8,906 nucleotides of DNA, taken from positions 1 through 8,906 of the forward strand of contig JAEZHZ010000045.1 in NCBI GenBank assembly GCA_023436745.1, written 5' to 3'. Origin of the DNA: Pseudomonadota bacterium. GTDB taxonomy: Bacteria > Pseudomonadota > Alphaproteobacteria > Rhizobiales > Devosiaceae. The translations under genes and the position numbers were made by a program. Shown piece by piece: positions 1 to 5,691 of the stretch (position 1 is the stretch's first letter; each line of letters opens with the position of its first letter). The notes under the pieces were generated by a model. The model had not been told where the DNA came from, made no database searches, and saw only the letters and a program-made list of their open reading frames with translations.

Positions 1-234
1 CTGCTGATGACCGCCTGCTATCGCTACGCCGACATGTCCGTGATCGCGCCGTTCGAATACGTGTCGCTGCTCCTCACCATCATCATCGGCTTTCTGGTCT
101 TCGGCGACGTGCCGACAGTCACCATGCTGGTGGGGGCGCTGGTGATCGTCGGCTCGGGCATCGCGGTGATCCTGCGCGAGCACTATCTCGGCCTCGATCG
201 CCGCAACGCCCGCAGCGCCGCGCCGCCGCAATAG
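1..234 (+). CDS. EamA/DMT-superfamily transporter, C-terminal fragment (5' end outside window)
   Basis: The reading frame is open from base 1 to a TAG at 232-234 and gives the last 77 residues of a membrane protein. Two hydrophobic stretches are visible: one around the APFEYVSLLLTIIIGFLVFG segment and one around MLVGALVIVGSGIAVIL, followed by a short charged, Arg/Ala/Pro-rich tail. The pattern of an A-P-F-x-Y-x-S-L-L helix, then G-F-L-x-F-G-[DE]-x-P-T, then G-A-x-x-I-V-x-S-G-x-x-V-x-x-R-E, is that of the last two helices of the second EamA domain in drug/metabolite transporters. These are usually ten-helix inner-membrane exporters of about 300 residues. The substrate cannot be told from this piece. 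An internal ATG at 7-9 is a family-conserved position rather than the start. It is convergent with the next gene, with only 8 nt between the stops. Confidence 0.8.
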   Translation: MLMTACYRYADMSVIAPFEYVSLLLTIIIGFLVFGDVPTVTMLVGALVIVGSGIAVILREHYLGLDRRNARSAAPPQ

Positions 235-242
235 CGGCGTGG

Positions 243-770
243 CTACCCGAAGCGGTAGTGGAGGCGCACGCATCCCTTGCTCATCTCCCGGGCGGAGACG
301 AGCTGGGGCGAAGCCCTGAAGCCGGTCGGTGGAAACAGCGGTGACCCGCCGCCGATGATCTCGGGGATCACGTAGATTTCGAGTTCATCGAGTGCGCCGC
401 GCTCCATGAACGCCATCTGCAGGCGGCCGCCTCCGAGCATCCACACGTCCCCGTCGTCGAGAGCCCGCAGTTCGGCCACCAGCGCATCGCCGTCGGATCG
501 CGTTTCGAGCGGGCCCTTCGGGTCCTCGATCGGGGTGTGCGTCACCACGATGGTGCGCTGGTCGCCATAGGCCCAGGGGCTCGGTTCGGCGGCGATCCAG
601 TCATAGGTCGAGCGGCCCATCACCACGGTGCGGATGCGCTTGATGAAGGTGCGGTAGTCGTGTTCGCCCAGATCCATGTCGTCGTACCGGAACAGCCAGT
701 CGAGGCTGTCCTCCCGGTCGGCAATGAAACCGTCGAGACTGGTGGCGATGTATCCGAGTATCCTGGCCAT
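243..770 (-). CDS. Dihydrofolate reductase-family (RibD C-terminal domain-like) protein
   Basis: A 175-residue single-domain protein with the fold signature of the RibD-C/DHFR family (YyaP/YwjB-like small reductases). Visible motifs are the first beta strand and loop with S-L-D-G-F-I (residues 11-16), V-M-G-R-S-T-Y (50-56) where NADPH-binding DHFR-fold proteins carry MGRxTY, the glycine-rich M-L-G-G-G-R (111-116), and a late strand plus loop P-E-I-I-G-G-G-S-P-L-F (136-146). The length is normal for the stand-alone family, and there is no fused deaminase domain as in RibD. By family it is probably a cytosolic NAD(P)H-dependent reductase, but stand-alone members are mostly uncharacterised and the substrate is unknown. 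The ATG at 770-768 has an excellent Shine-Dalgarno AAGGAG 7 nt upstream. It lies 69 nt downstream of the sigma-54 activator on the same strand and could be co-transcribed with it. Confidence 0.88.
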   Translation of the reverse strand: MARILGYIATSLDGFIADREDSLDWLFRYDDMDLGEHDYRTFIKRIRTVVMGRSTYDWIAAEPSPWAYGDQRTIVVTHTPIEDPKGPLETRSDGDALVAELRALDDGDVWMLGGGRLQMAFMERGALDELEIYVIPEIIGGGSPLFPPTGFRASPQLVSAREMSKGCVRLHYRFG

Positions 771-777
771 GGGCGCA

Positions 778-783
778 CTCCTT
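778..783 (-). promoter_or_regulatory. Shine-Dalgarno site of the DHFR-like gene
   Basis: The minus strand reads AAGGAG, followed by 7 nt and then ATG at 770-768. It is one of only two near-consensus ribosome-binding sites in the window (the other precedes lspA) and fixes the start of the DHFR-like gene. Confidence 0.8.
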
Positions 784-839
784 GCATCCGGAGCCGCCGT
801 CTAGGGCCGGGTGGTGTCAGCCGCTGTCAGCAGGCGTGC

Positions 840-2270
840 CTAGCCGGCCATCGCCATTTCCGCCCAGCTCTGGCGCTTGCGGTAGATGGTGGAGGGGCTG
901 ATCTCCAGCGCGGCTGCCGCCAGCGAGATGTTGCCGCCAAAGGCTGCAATGGCGTCCTCGATGATGCGCTGCTCCTGCTGCCACATCGGCTGCACGGCGC
1001 GCCGCGCCGGGCGGGGTGCCGGCTCTCCGCGCGCCACGGGGCGGCGTGATTCTATGTCCGCGGCCTCGAGCATGTCATGCCCGATCTCGCCGCCGTCGAA
1101 CATCACGACGAGGCGGCGGATCAGGTTCTGCAGCTGCCGGACATTGCCCGGCCACTCGGCTGCTCCCAGGCGGGCCTCGGCCTCTCGCGAGAAGCCGGTG
1201 AAGCTCTTGTGCTCTTCGCTTGCATAGCGGGCGAGGAAGTACCGCGCGAGCGGCATGACGTCGCTCGGCCGCTGCCGCAGCGGCGGCAGGTGAATGGGCA
1301 GCACGTGCAGGCGATAGAACAGGTCTTCGCGGAACTTGCGTTCCTCGATCAGCTGCATGGGGTTGCGGTTGGTGGCGCAGATGACCCGCACATCGACCTT
1401 GCGGGTGCCGGATTCGCCGAGCCGGCTCAGCATGCCGGTCTGCAGGAAGCGCAGCAGCTTCGATTGCAGCGACAGGTCCATCTCGCCGATCTCGTCGAGG
1501 AACAGCGTTCCCCCGTCGGCAAGCTCGGCCGCGCCCTTGCGATCCTCGTGAGCGCCGGTGAAGGCGCCGCGCGCCACCCCGAAGAGCTCGCTCTCCATCA
1601 GGTCGCGCGGGATCGCCGCGCAGTTGACCGCGACCAGCCGCTTGCCGGCACGCGAGCCCTGGGCATGAAGCGCCTCGGCGCACACATCCTTGCCGGTGCC
1701 GCTTTCCCCGGTGATGAACACGGGAGCCGAGGACGTCGCGACCCGTGCGATCTGTTCGTAGACCACCTGCATGGCGCTGGAATTGCCGACGAAGCCGGCA
1801 AAGTTCGGCGTCACCGGGGTGGTCGCGGCGGGTTGCGCCGTCGGGCGCCGCCCGCGTCCGTGACGCTGCCACAGGTCCCACAGGCGCGTCCGCAGGATGT
1901 CGCCGTTGACCGGCTTCGAAAGGTAGTCGTGTGCCCCGGCACGCATGGCACCTACGGCCGCCGAGACCGAGACGCCTTCGGCGAGCGCGATGACGAGCGC
2001 GCCATCGGCGAGGCGAACCAGCCGCGCGACCGCATCCTCGGCCGACGATGCGATGTCGTCGAGACTGGCGAGGTCCGCGAGCACGATCTCGCAGCCATTG
2101 CCGCGCAGCACCTCGAGGGCCTGCCGGCCGCTGCTCGCAACGGTGACGCTCGGATAGATCGACAGCGCCCGCAGCGCATCTGCGAGCGCGCGCGCATGGG
2201 CGGCATCGGCATCGACGACCAGCAGGCCGCCACCGCTTGTTTCTTCACCCATCCCCGACTGCATCGCCAT
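840..2270 (-). CDS. Sigma-54-dependent response-regulator-type activator with degenerate receiver (LuxO/NtrC-like)
   Basis: Three domains in order, numbered from the ATG at 2270. (1) A receiver domain, about 15-137, keeps a candidate phospho-acceptor Asp66 and the conserved Lys119 in YLSKP. One of the usual paired acidic residues is Ala21 (V-V-D-A-D) and the usual Thr/Ser is Ala97. (2) A complete sigma-54 AAA+ domain has Walker A GESGTGKD (188-195), GAFTGA (235-240, the loop that contacts sigma-54), Walker B TLFLDE (255-260), the sensor ATNR (299-302), the arginine-finger region FREDLFYRL and WPGNVRQ (373-379). (3) A Fis-type helix-turn-helix, about 433-467, ends SPSTIYRK, closely like LuxO. 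It should hydrolyse ATP to open RNA polymerase-sigma-54 complexes. A start at 2279 (three residues longer) is possible, but AGAGGG lies 10 nt before 2270 and only 1 nt before 2279. It is divergent from the TipF-like gene. Targets are not visible here. Confidence 0.9.
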   Translation of the reverse strand: MAMQSGMGEETSGGGLLVVDADAAHARALADALRALSIYPSVTVASSGRQALEVLRGNGCEIVLADLASLDDIASSAEDAVARLVRLADGALVIALAEGVSVSAAVGAMRAGAHDYLSKPVNGDILRTRLWDLWQRHGRGRRPTAQPAATTPVTPNFAGFVGNSSAMQVVYEQIARVATSSAPVFITGESGTGKDVCAEALHAQGSRAGKRLVAVNCAAIPRDLMESELFGVARGAFTGAHEDRKGAAELADGGTLFLDEIGEMDLSLQSKLLRFLQTGMLSRLGESGTRKVDVRVICATNRNPMQLIEERKFREDLFYRLHVLPIHLPPLRQRPSDVMPLARYFLARYASEEHKSFTGFSREAEARLGAAEWPGNVRQLQNLIRRLVVMFDGGEIGHDMLEAADIESRRPVARGEPAPRPARRAVQPMWQQEQRIIEDAIAAFGGNISLAAAALEISPSTIYRKRQSWAEMAMAG

Positions 2271-2411
2271 CCGGTACATGCCCTCTACGTGCCCCCGGCT
2301 GGCGCCGCGCAGCGGCCGTCCGGTGTTCTGTCCTCGGCGATTGTCATTCCGTTAGGGTAAATAATCCGTTCCGCTCGCCTGCACGCTCTGGCAGTCTTGC
2401 TGCGCGATGGT
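2271..2411. promoter_or_regulatory. Divergent intergenic region between the sigma-54 activator and the tipF-like gene
   Basis: This 141-nt gap must hold the promoters of both divergent genes. Its clearest feature is an AT-rich island at about 2341-2370, reading TTGTCA, then GTTAGGGTAAATAATCC, in otherwise very GC-rich DNA. TTGTCA resembles a -35 element, but no -10 hexamer lies at 16-18 nt. The TTAGGGTAA core has TTA/TAA half-site symmetry, yet it does not fit the TTAA-N7-TTAA CtrA box. I therefore call the region regulatory from its position and composition only. Confidence 0.4.
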
Positions 2412-3689
2412 ATGAACAAGAGGCGATTCCACGCGACGCGAAAGGCAGCGACAAACCTCGTGCAGGCACTGGTTTACACCCTCATCGGTCTCGCCGCCCT
2501 CGCCATGGGCGCCACTGCCTATTTCGGCCTCGCCTTCACGCCCACCGAAGCCATTCTCGCCAGCATCGTATTCGCCTGCGCCGCCGTGGTGCTGATGGAG
2601 CGCCGCTTGCGCGTGCGCGCCGAGAACCGGCTGGAGCGGGCGATCGAGGACCTTGCGCGCCTGCTCGCGACCGATGCCCAGGCCGGTGCCGTGCTCGGTC
2701 AGCGAATCAATGCCCTGACCGACCTCAACGCCGGCCAGCGTCTCGAAGGCATGGAAGCCGACATCTCGGTGCTCGGCACCGTTATCCGCCAGGTGGCCGA
2801 AGCGGTGGCAGAGATCGAGGATCGCGTGCCCGCCAGGGTGCCGGCCAGCCACCATGCCCTTGCTGCAGCGCAGGACCCGGATTTCGAACCCGAGGCGCGG
2901 ATCTCGCTCGATGCGCTGCGGCAGGCGCTCGCCGAGAACCGCCTGGTGTTCCAGGTGCAGCCGGTCGTCACGCTGCCCCAGCGCCGCATCCACGGCTACG
3001 ACATCGTGCCCCGGCTGATGCTGGGCAATGGCGAACTCGTCGACCGTGCCGACTTCATGCCGCGCCGCGGCGGCGAGGAGACGGTCCGCCGCATCGAGGG
3101 GCTTGCCATGGGTGAGGCGATGACCATCGCCCGCCGTGCCCGCAGCAACGGCCAGCCGCTGACGCTCTATATCCCGCTGTCCCGCGCGACCCTTGCCGAT
3201 CAGGCGAGTGCCGAACAGCTGGCGGCGACCGTCGAGGCCAACCGCGCGGTGGCTGCGAGCTTCGTGTTCCTCGTGCCGCACGCTCAGTGGGGTGACCTCA
3301 CGACCGGCGAGCGCGCCCTGGCGGACTCCCTTGTGCGAAAGGGCTCCAGCTTTGCCCTCTCCGGCGTCAGGTCGCTGCGCCTCGACATTGCCGAATTGGC
3401 TTCGCAGGGCGTGCGCTCGCTGCGGATCGATGCCGGCCGCTTCATCGAGGCGCCGGAGGCGTTTACGGATTTCCACGCCACCGACATCGCCAGCTATGTA
3501 GCGCGCTCGGGCGTGGTGCTGCTCGGCAGCGGCATTACCGGCGAGCGACAGATCGTCGAGCTCATCGATGCCGGCATCACCCTGGCGCAGGGACCGCACA
3601 TCGCCCCGCCGGGTCCCATCCGGCCGGATCTCGCCTCCGAAGCGCCGCGCGTGGCGGCCGCCCAGCAGCTGCGGCGGGTGGACGCCTGA
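2412..3689 (+). CDS. tipF: TipF-like membrane-anchored protein with non-catalytic EAL domain
   Basis: A 425-residue protein. Residues about 16-40 and 46-62 are two transmembrane helices. A charged, heptad-like region (about 63-137) looks like a coiled coil, and residues about 162-405 form an EAL-type barrel. The layout matches Caulobacter TipF, a c-di-GMP-binding factor for flagellum positioning and assembly. Catalytic positions are lost. The EALxR motif reads Y-D-I-V-P-R (196-201). The NLS motif has become Y-I-P-L-S-R (253-258), and the ELTE strand F-V-F-L-V-P (284-289). DDFGTG is replaced by FALSGV (314-319), and the AEGVE glutamate is Ser373 in LLGSGI. The fold-level L-R-I-D (337-340) and A-Q-G-P-H-I-A-P-P (392-400) survive, so hydrolysis is not expected but ligand binding may be. 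ATG 2412 is preferred; an in-frame TTG at 2397 adds five residues. Neither start has a clear Shine-Dalgarno sequence. Confidence 0.78.
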   Translation: MNKRRFHATRKAATNLVQALVYTLIGLAALAMGATAYFGLAFTPTEAILASIVFACAAVVLMERRLRVRAENRLERAIEDLARLLATDAQAGAVLGQRINALTDLNAGQRLEGMEADISVLGTVIRQVAEAVAEIEDRVPARVPASHHALAAAQDPDFEPEARISLDALRQALAENRLVFQVQPVVTLPQRRIHGYDIVPRLMLGNGELVDRADFMPRRGGEETVRRIEGLAMGEAMTIARRARSNGQPLTLYIPLSRATLADQASAEQLAATVEANRAVAASFVFLVPHAQWGDLTTGERALADSLVRKGSSFALSGVRSLRLDIAELASQGVRSLRIDAGRFIEAPEAFTDFHATDIASYVARSGVVLLGSGITGERQIVELIDAGITLAQGPHIAPPGPIRPDLASEAPRVAAAQQLRRVDA

Positions 3690-3711
3690 GGGCCGGGCGA
3701 GTGGTTTGGGC

Positions 3712-3740
3712 TTGATCGGTGGCGGCAAGCTGCCACATAC
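3712..3740 (+). promoter_or_regulatory. Candidate promoter for the HAD-ribF operon
   Basis: TTGATC (3712-3717) resembles a -35 element, and ACATAC (3735-3740) lies 17 nt further on as a weak -10. Read as a Caulobacter-type housekeeping promoter, TTGATCG is followed after 10 nt by GCTGCCAC (3729-3736), a partial match. Transcription would begin roughly 20 nt before the ATG at 3768. A small inverted repeat, TGGCGGCAAGCTGCCA (3720-3735; 6-bp stem with one G-T pair, 4-nt loop), sits inside the spacer. It could be an operator or the remnant of a tipF terminator, although no T-run follows. Confidence 0.28.
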
Positions 3741-3767
3741 AGGGCCAACTCCCCCCGGATTAACGCC

Positions 3768-4634
3768 ATGCCCGCACCTGTTCCCGAAATCGACGGCCTG
3801 TCAGACCTTGCCGGCCGCTACGATGCCGTCCTGAGCGACGTCTGGGGTGTCGTGCACAACGGCGTCTCGGCGTTCCCGAGTGCCGTCGATGCACTCACCC
3901 GCTACCGCATGGGCGGTGGCAAGGTGGTGTTCATCACCAATGCGCCGCGCCCGTCCGGCCCGATCATTGCCATGCTCGACCGGCTGGGTGTCGGCCGTGA
4001 AGCCTATGACGGCATCGTCTCATCGGGCGATGCCACCCGCTCGATGATCGCCAAGTATCGCGGCAAGGCCATCCACCATGTCGGCCCTGCGACCGAGGAC
4101 GATTCGCTTTATGAAGGCCTCGGCGTCCGCCGTACGGGCGCCGACGAAGCCGAGGCGGTGGTGGTCACCGACCTCGATACCGACGACGACCACCCCGAGA
4201 TGTACCGCGAGCGCGCCCAGTACTGGCTGTCGCGCAAACTGCCGATGATCTGCGCCAATCCCGACCGGGTGGTCGAGCACGGCAACAAGATCATCTATTG
4301 CGGCGGCTCGCTCGGCGATCTCTATGCCGCCATGGGCGGCGTCGTGCTGATGGCCGGCAAGCCCTACCAGCCCATCTACGAGGAGGCGTTCCGCCTCGCC
4401 GAGGAGGCCGCGGGGCGTCCACTGGACAAGTCCCGCGTCCTGGCCATCGGGGACAGCGTGCGCACCGATGCGACCGGCGCCGCCCAGTTCGGGGTGGACC
4501 TGCTCTTCGTCACCGGCTCGATCCACGCCGCCGAACTCGACGCCTTCGGCCAGCCCGACCCGCAGCTGATCGTCGACCTGGTTGCGCCGAGCCGCGCCCG
4601 ACTCGCCGGCTTCCTGCCGCGGCTTGCGTGGTAG
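3768..4634 (+). CDS. HAD-superfamily class IIA hydrolase-like protein (TIGR01459 type)
   Basis: A 288-residue cytosolic protein of the HAD-IIA (NagD/phosphoglycolate and pyridoxal phosphatase) group. Motif I is V-L-S-D-V-W-G-V-V-H-N-G (21-32) with nucleophile Asp24. Motif II is F-I-T-N-A-P-R (55-61), the family Lys is in A-G-K-P-Y (196-200), and motif IV is A-I-G-D-S-V-R-T-D-A-T-G-A (226-238). A C2-type cap lies between about residues 80 and 190. Length and motif order fit the TIGR01459 subfamily. In place of the usual Asp two residues after the nucleophile (DxD) there is Trp26. By recall, DVWGV is characteristic of this subfamily, but it leaves the general acid/base unassigned. The substrate is unknown. 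The stop at 4632-4634 is 2 nt before the ribF ATG, which suggests a two-gene operon and a possible cofactor-related role. The ATG at 3768 has no clear Shine-Dalgarno sequence. Confidence 0.88.
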   Translation: MPAPVPEIDGLSDLAGRYDAVLSDVWGVVHNGVSAFPSAVDALTRYRMGGGKVVFITNAPRPSGPIIAMLDRLGVGREAYDGIVSSGDATRSMIAKYRGKAIHHVGPATEDDSLYEGLGVRRTGADEAEAVVVTDLDTDDDHPEMYRERAQYWLSRKLPMICANPDRVVEHGNKIIYCGGSLGDLYAAMGGVVLMAGKPYQPIYEEAFRLAEEAAGRPLDKSRVLAIGDSVRTDATGAAQFGVDLLFVTGSIHAAELDAFGQPDPQLIVDLVAPSRARLAGFLPRLAW

Positions 4635-4636
4635 CC

Positions 4637-5608
4637 ATGGCCTTCCAGCGTCTTGACTCGCTCGACAGCGTGCCGGCCTCGCTGCGCGGTGCCTATGTTG
4701 CCATCGGCAATTTCGACGGCGTGCATCGCGGCCACCAGGTCGTGCTCGAAACCCTGCTCGAGCGGGCCCGCGCGGCGGGCGTGCCGGCGCTGATGCTGAC
4801 CTTCGAGCCGCATCCGCGCGACGTGTTCGCGCCCGCCCCCTTCATGTTCCGGCTGACCGACGGCACCGCCAAGGCCCGCCTCGCCGAGGCGCTGGGGCTC
4901 GATGCCGTGGCGGTGCTCAACTTCGACCGCGCATTCTCCCAGATCGAAGCCGAGGATTTCGTCGGTCGCTTCCTGGTCGAGGCGCTGGGCGTCACCGGCG
5001 TCATCGTCGGGGCCGATTTCCATTTCGGCCGCCAGCGCCGCGGCACGCCGAACTTCCTCAAGGCCTCGGGCGAGGCGCTCGGCTTTGCCGTCGAGACGCT
5101 GGACCTCAAGGACGAGGGCGACGAGCCGATCAGTTCCTCGCGCATCCGCGCTGCCCTGTCCGAGGGCGCCGTCACCGCCGCCAACCGGCTGCTCGGCTAC
5201 CACTGGTTCTTCACCGGCTGCGTGGTGAAGGGCGACCAGCGGGGCAGGGAGCTCGGCTACCCCACCGCCAACACCATGACCCCCACCGGCTTCCAGCTGG
5301 CCCAGGGCGTCTATGCCGTGCGCGCCCGCCTCGGCGATCGGCTGTTCGACGGCGTCGCCGCCTATGGCAAGCCGATGTTCGACAACCAGCGCCCGCCGTT
5401 CGAGACCCACCTGTTCGATTTCGACGAGGACATCTACGGCCGCACCATCGAGGTGGCTCTCGTCGCCCATATCCGCGGCCAGGAGGTCTTTTCCGGGCTC
5501 GACGCGCTGATTGCGGCCATGGATCGCGACAGCCGCAAGGCCCGCGAAGCCCTCGCCGCCGCCCGCCCGCTGACGGAGCTGGATGCGGGGCTCGGTTTCT
5601 TCGGCTAG
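4637..5608 (+). CDS. ribF: Bifunctional riboflavin kinase / FAD synthetase
   Basis: A 323-residue RibF of normal length that phosphorylates riboflavin to FMN and adenylylates FMN to FAD in the cytosol. The N-terminal FAD-synthetase (nucleotidyltransferase) domain has G-N-F-D-G-V-H-R-G-H (24-33, the HxGH-type site), F-E-P-H-P (56-60), G-A-D-F-H-F-G (125-131) and S-S-S-R-I-R (166-171). The C-terminal riboflavin-kinase domain has G-x-x-R-G-R-E-L-G-Y-P-T-A-N (199-212), which includes the PTAN nucleotide/Mg site, G-V-Y-A-V (224-228) and the F-E-T-H-L-F-D-F region (255-262) with the catalytic Glu. The start is ATG 4637, 2 nt after the HAD stop. The frame is open far upstream, but the domain begins here and the upstream translation is out-of-frame HAD sequence. 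A GTG at 4628, which would overlap the HAD stop, is a less likely start. Translation is probably coupled to the HAD gene. Confidence 0.96.
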   Translation: MAFQRLDSLDSVPASLRGAYVAIGNFDGVHRGHQVVLETLLERARAAGVPALMLTFEPHPRDVFAPAPFMFRLTDGTAKARLAEALGLDAVAVLNFDRAFSQIEAEDFVGRFLVEALGVTGVIVGADFHFGRQRRGTPNFLKASGEALGFAVETLDLKDEGDEPISSSRIRAALSEGAVTAANRLLGYHWFFTGCVVKGDQRGRELGYPTANTMTPTGFQLAQGVYAVRARLGDRLFDGVAAYGKPMFDNQRPPFETHLFDFDEDIYGRTIEVALVAHIRGQEVFSGLDALIAAMDRDSRKAREALAAARPLTELDAGLGFFG

Positions 5609-5629
5609 CGGCCGGGCTGCCCAAAACCT

Positions 5630-5658
5630 TTGCCCCGGCGGCCTCGTGTTGCTAAAAG
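5630..5658 (+). promoter_or_regulatory. Candidate housekeeping promoter of ileS
   Basis: TTGCCC (5630-5635) and TAAAAG (5653-5658) are separated by 17 nt, each matching four of six positions of the -35/-10 consensus. The same site fits the Caulobacter-type form TTGCCCC-N14-GCTAAAAG (5630-5658), where the second block matches nearly all of GCTANAWC. Transcription would start near 5665, leaving a leader of about 27 nt before ATG 5692. It suggests that ileS can be expressed independently of HAD-ribF. Confidence 0.45.
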
Positions 5659-5664
5659 GCCGCC
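5637..5664 (+). repeat. Inverted repeat in the ribF-ileS gap
   Basis: A perfect 7-bp inverted repeat has arms GGCGGCC (5637-5643) and GGCCGCC (5658-5664) and a 14-nt loop. It spans the spacer and -10 of the candidate ileS promoter. It also shares bases 5637-5639 with a second possible stem, GCCGGG (5611-5616) with CCCGGC (5634-5639), so the two cannot form at once. No T-run follows. It may be a weak terminator for readthrough from ribF or an operator. In DNA this GC-rich, chance is a real alternative. Confidence 0.35.
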
Positions 5665-5691
5665 AACCTCCCCCATCCCGATTGCCGTGCG

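Noticed and set aside
815..831. Direct repeat TGTCAGC-CGC-TGTCAGC between the DHFR-like gene and the activator
   Set aside because: Only 7 bp per copy in a 69-nt gap. It is too short to distinguish from chance, and no matching regulator site is known to me.
1077..2360. A 427-codon plus-strand frame opposite the sigma-54 activator
   Set aside because: Antisense shadow. The minus strand encodes intact Walker A, GAFTGA and HTH motifs over the same bases.
2389..2404. Sigma-54-like element TGGCA...TGC with GG-N10-GC spacing just before tipF
   Set aside because: It keeps the GG/GC spacing, but the start of transcription would fall at or after the ATG at 2412, and several consensus positions differ (CG after TGGCA, first T of TTGC).
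2352..3728. A 458-codon minus-strand frame opposite the tipF-like gene
   Set aside because: Shadow frame with His/Gly/Arg-rich composition and no domain. The plus-strand protein has membrane segments and a recognisable fold.
3847..4047. Small alternative plus-strand frames inside the HAD, ribF and ileS genes
   Set aside because: Ser/Arg/Pro-rich +1/+2 frame translations, typical of GC-rich coding DNA, with no start signal or family resemblance.
4298..4636. N-terminal extension of the ribF frame upstream of ATG 4637
   Set aside because: The extra 113 residues are Arg/Ala/Gly/Pro-rich out-of-frame translation of the HAD gene, and the RibF family begins at the 4637 start.
5609..5691. T-box or other tRNA-sensing leader for ileS
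   Set aside because: The gap is 83 nt, with none of the T-box conserved sequence, and such leaders are typical of Firmicutes and Actinobacteria rather than this lineage.
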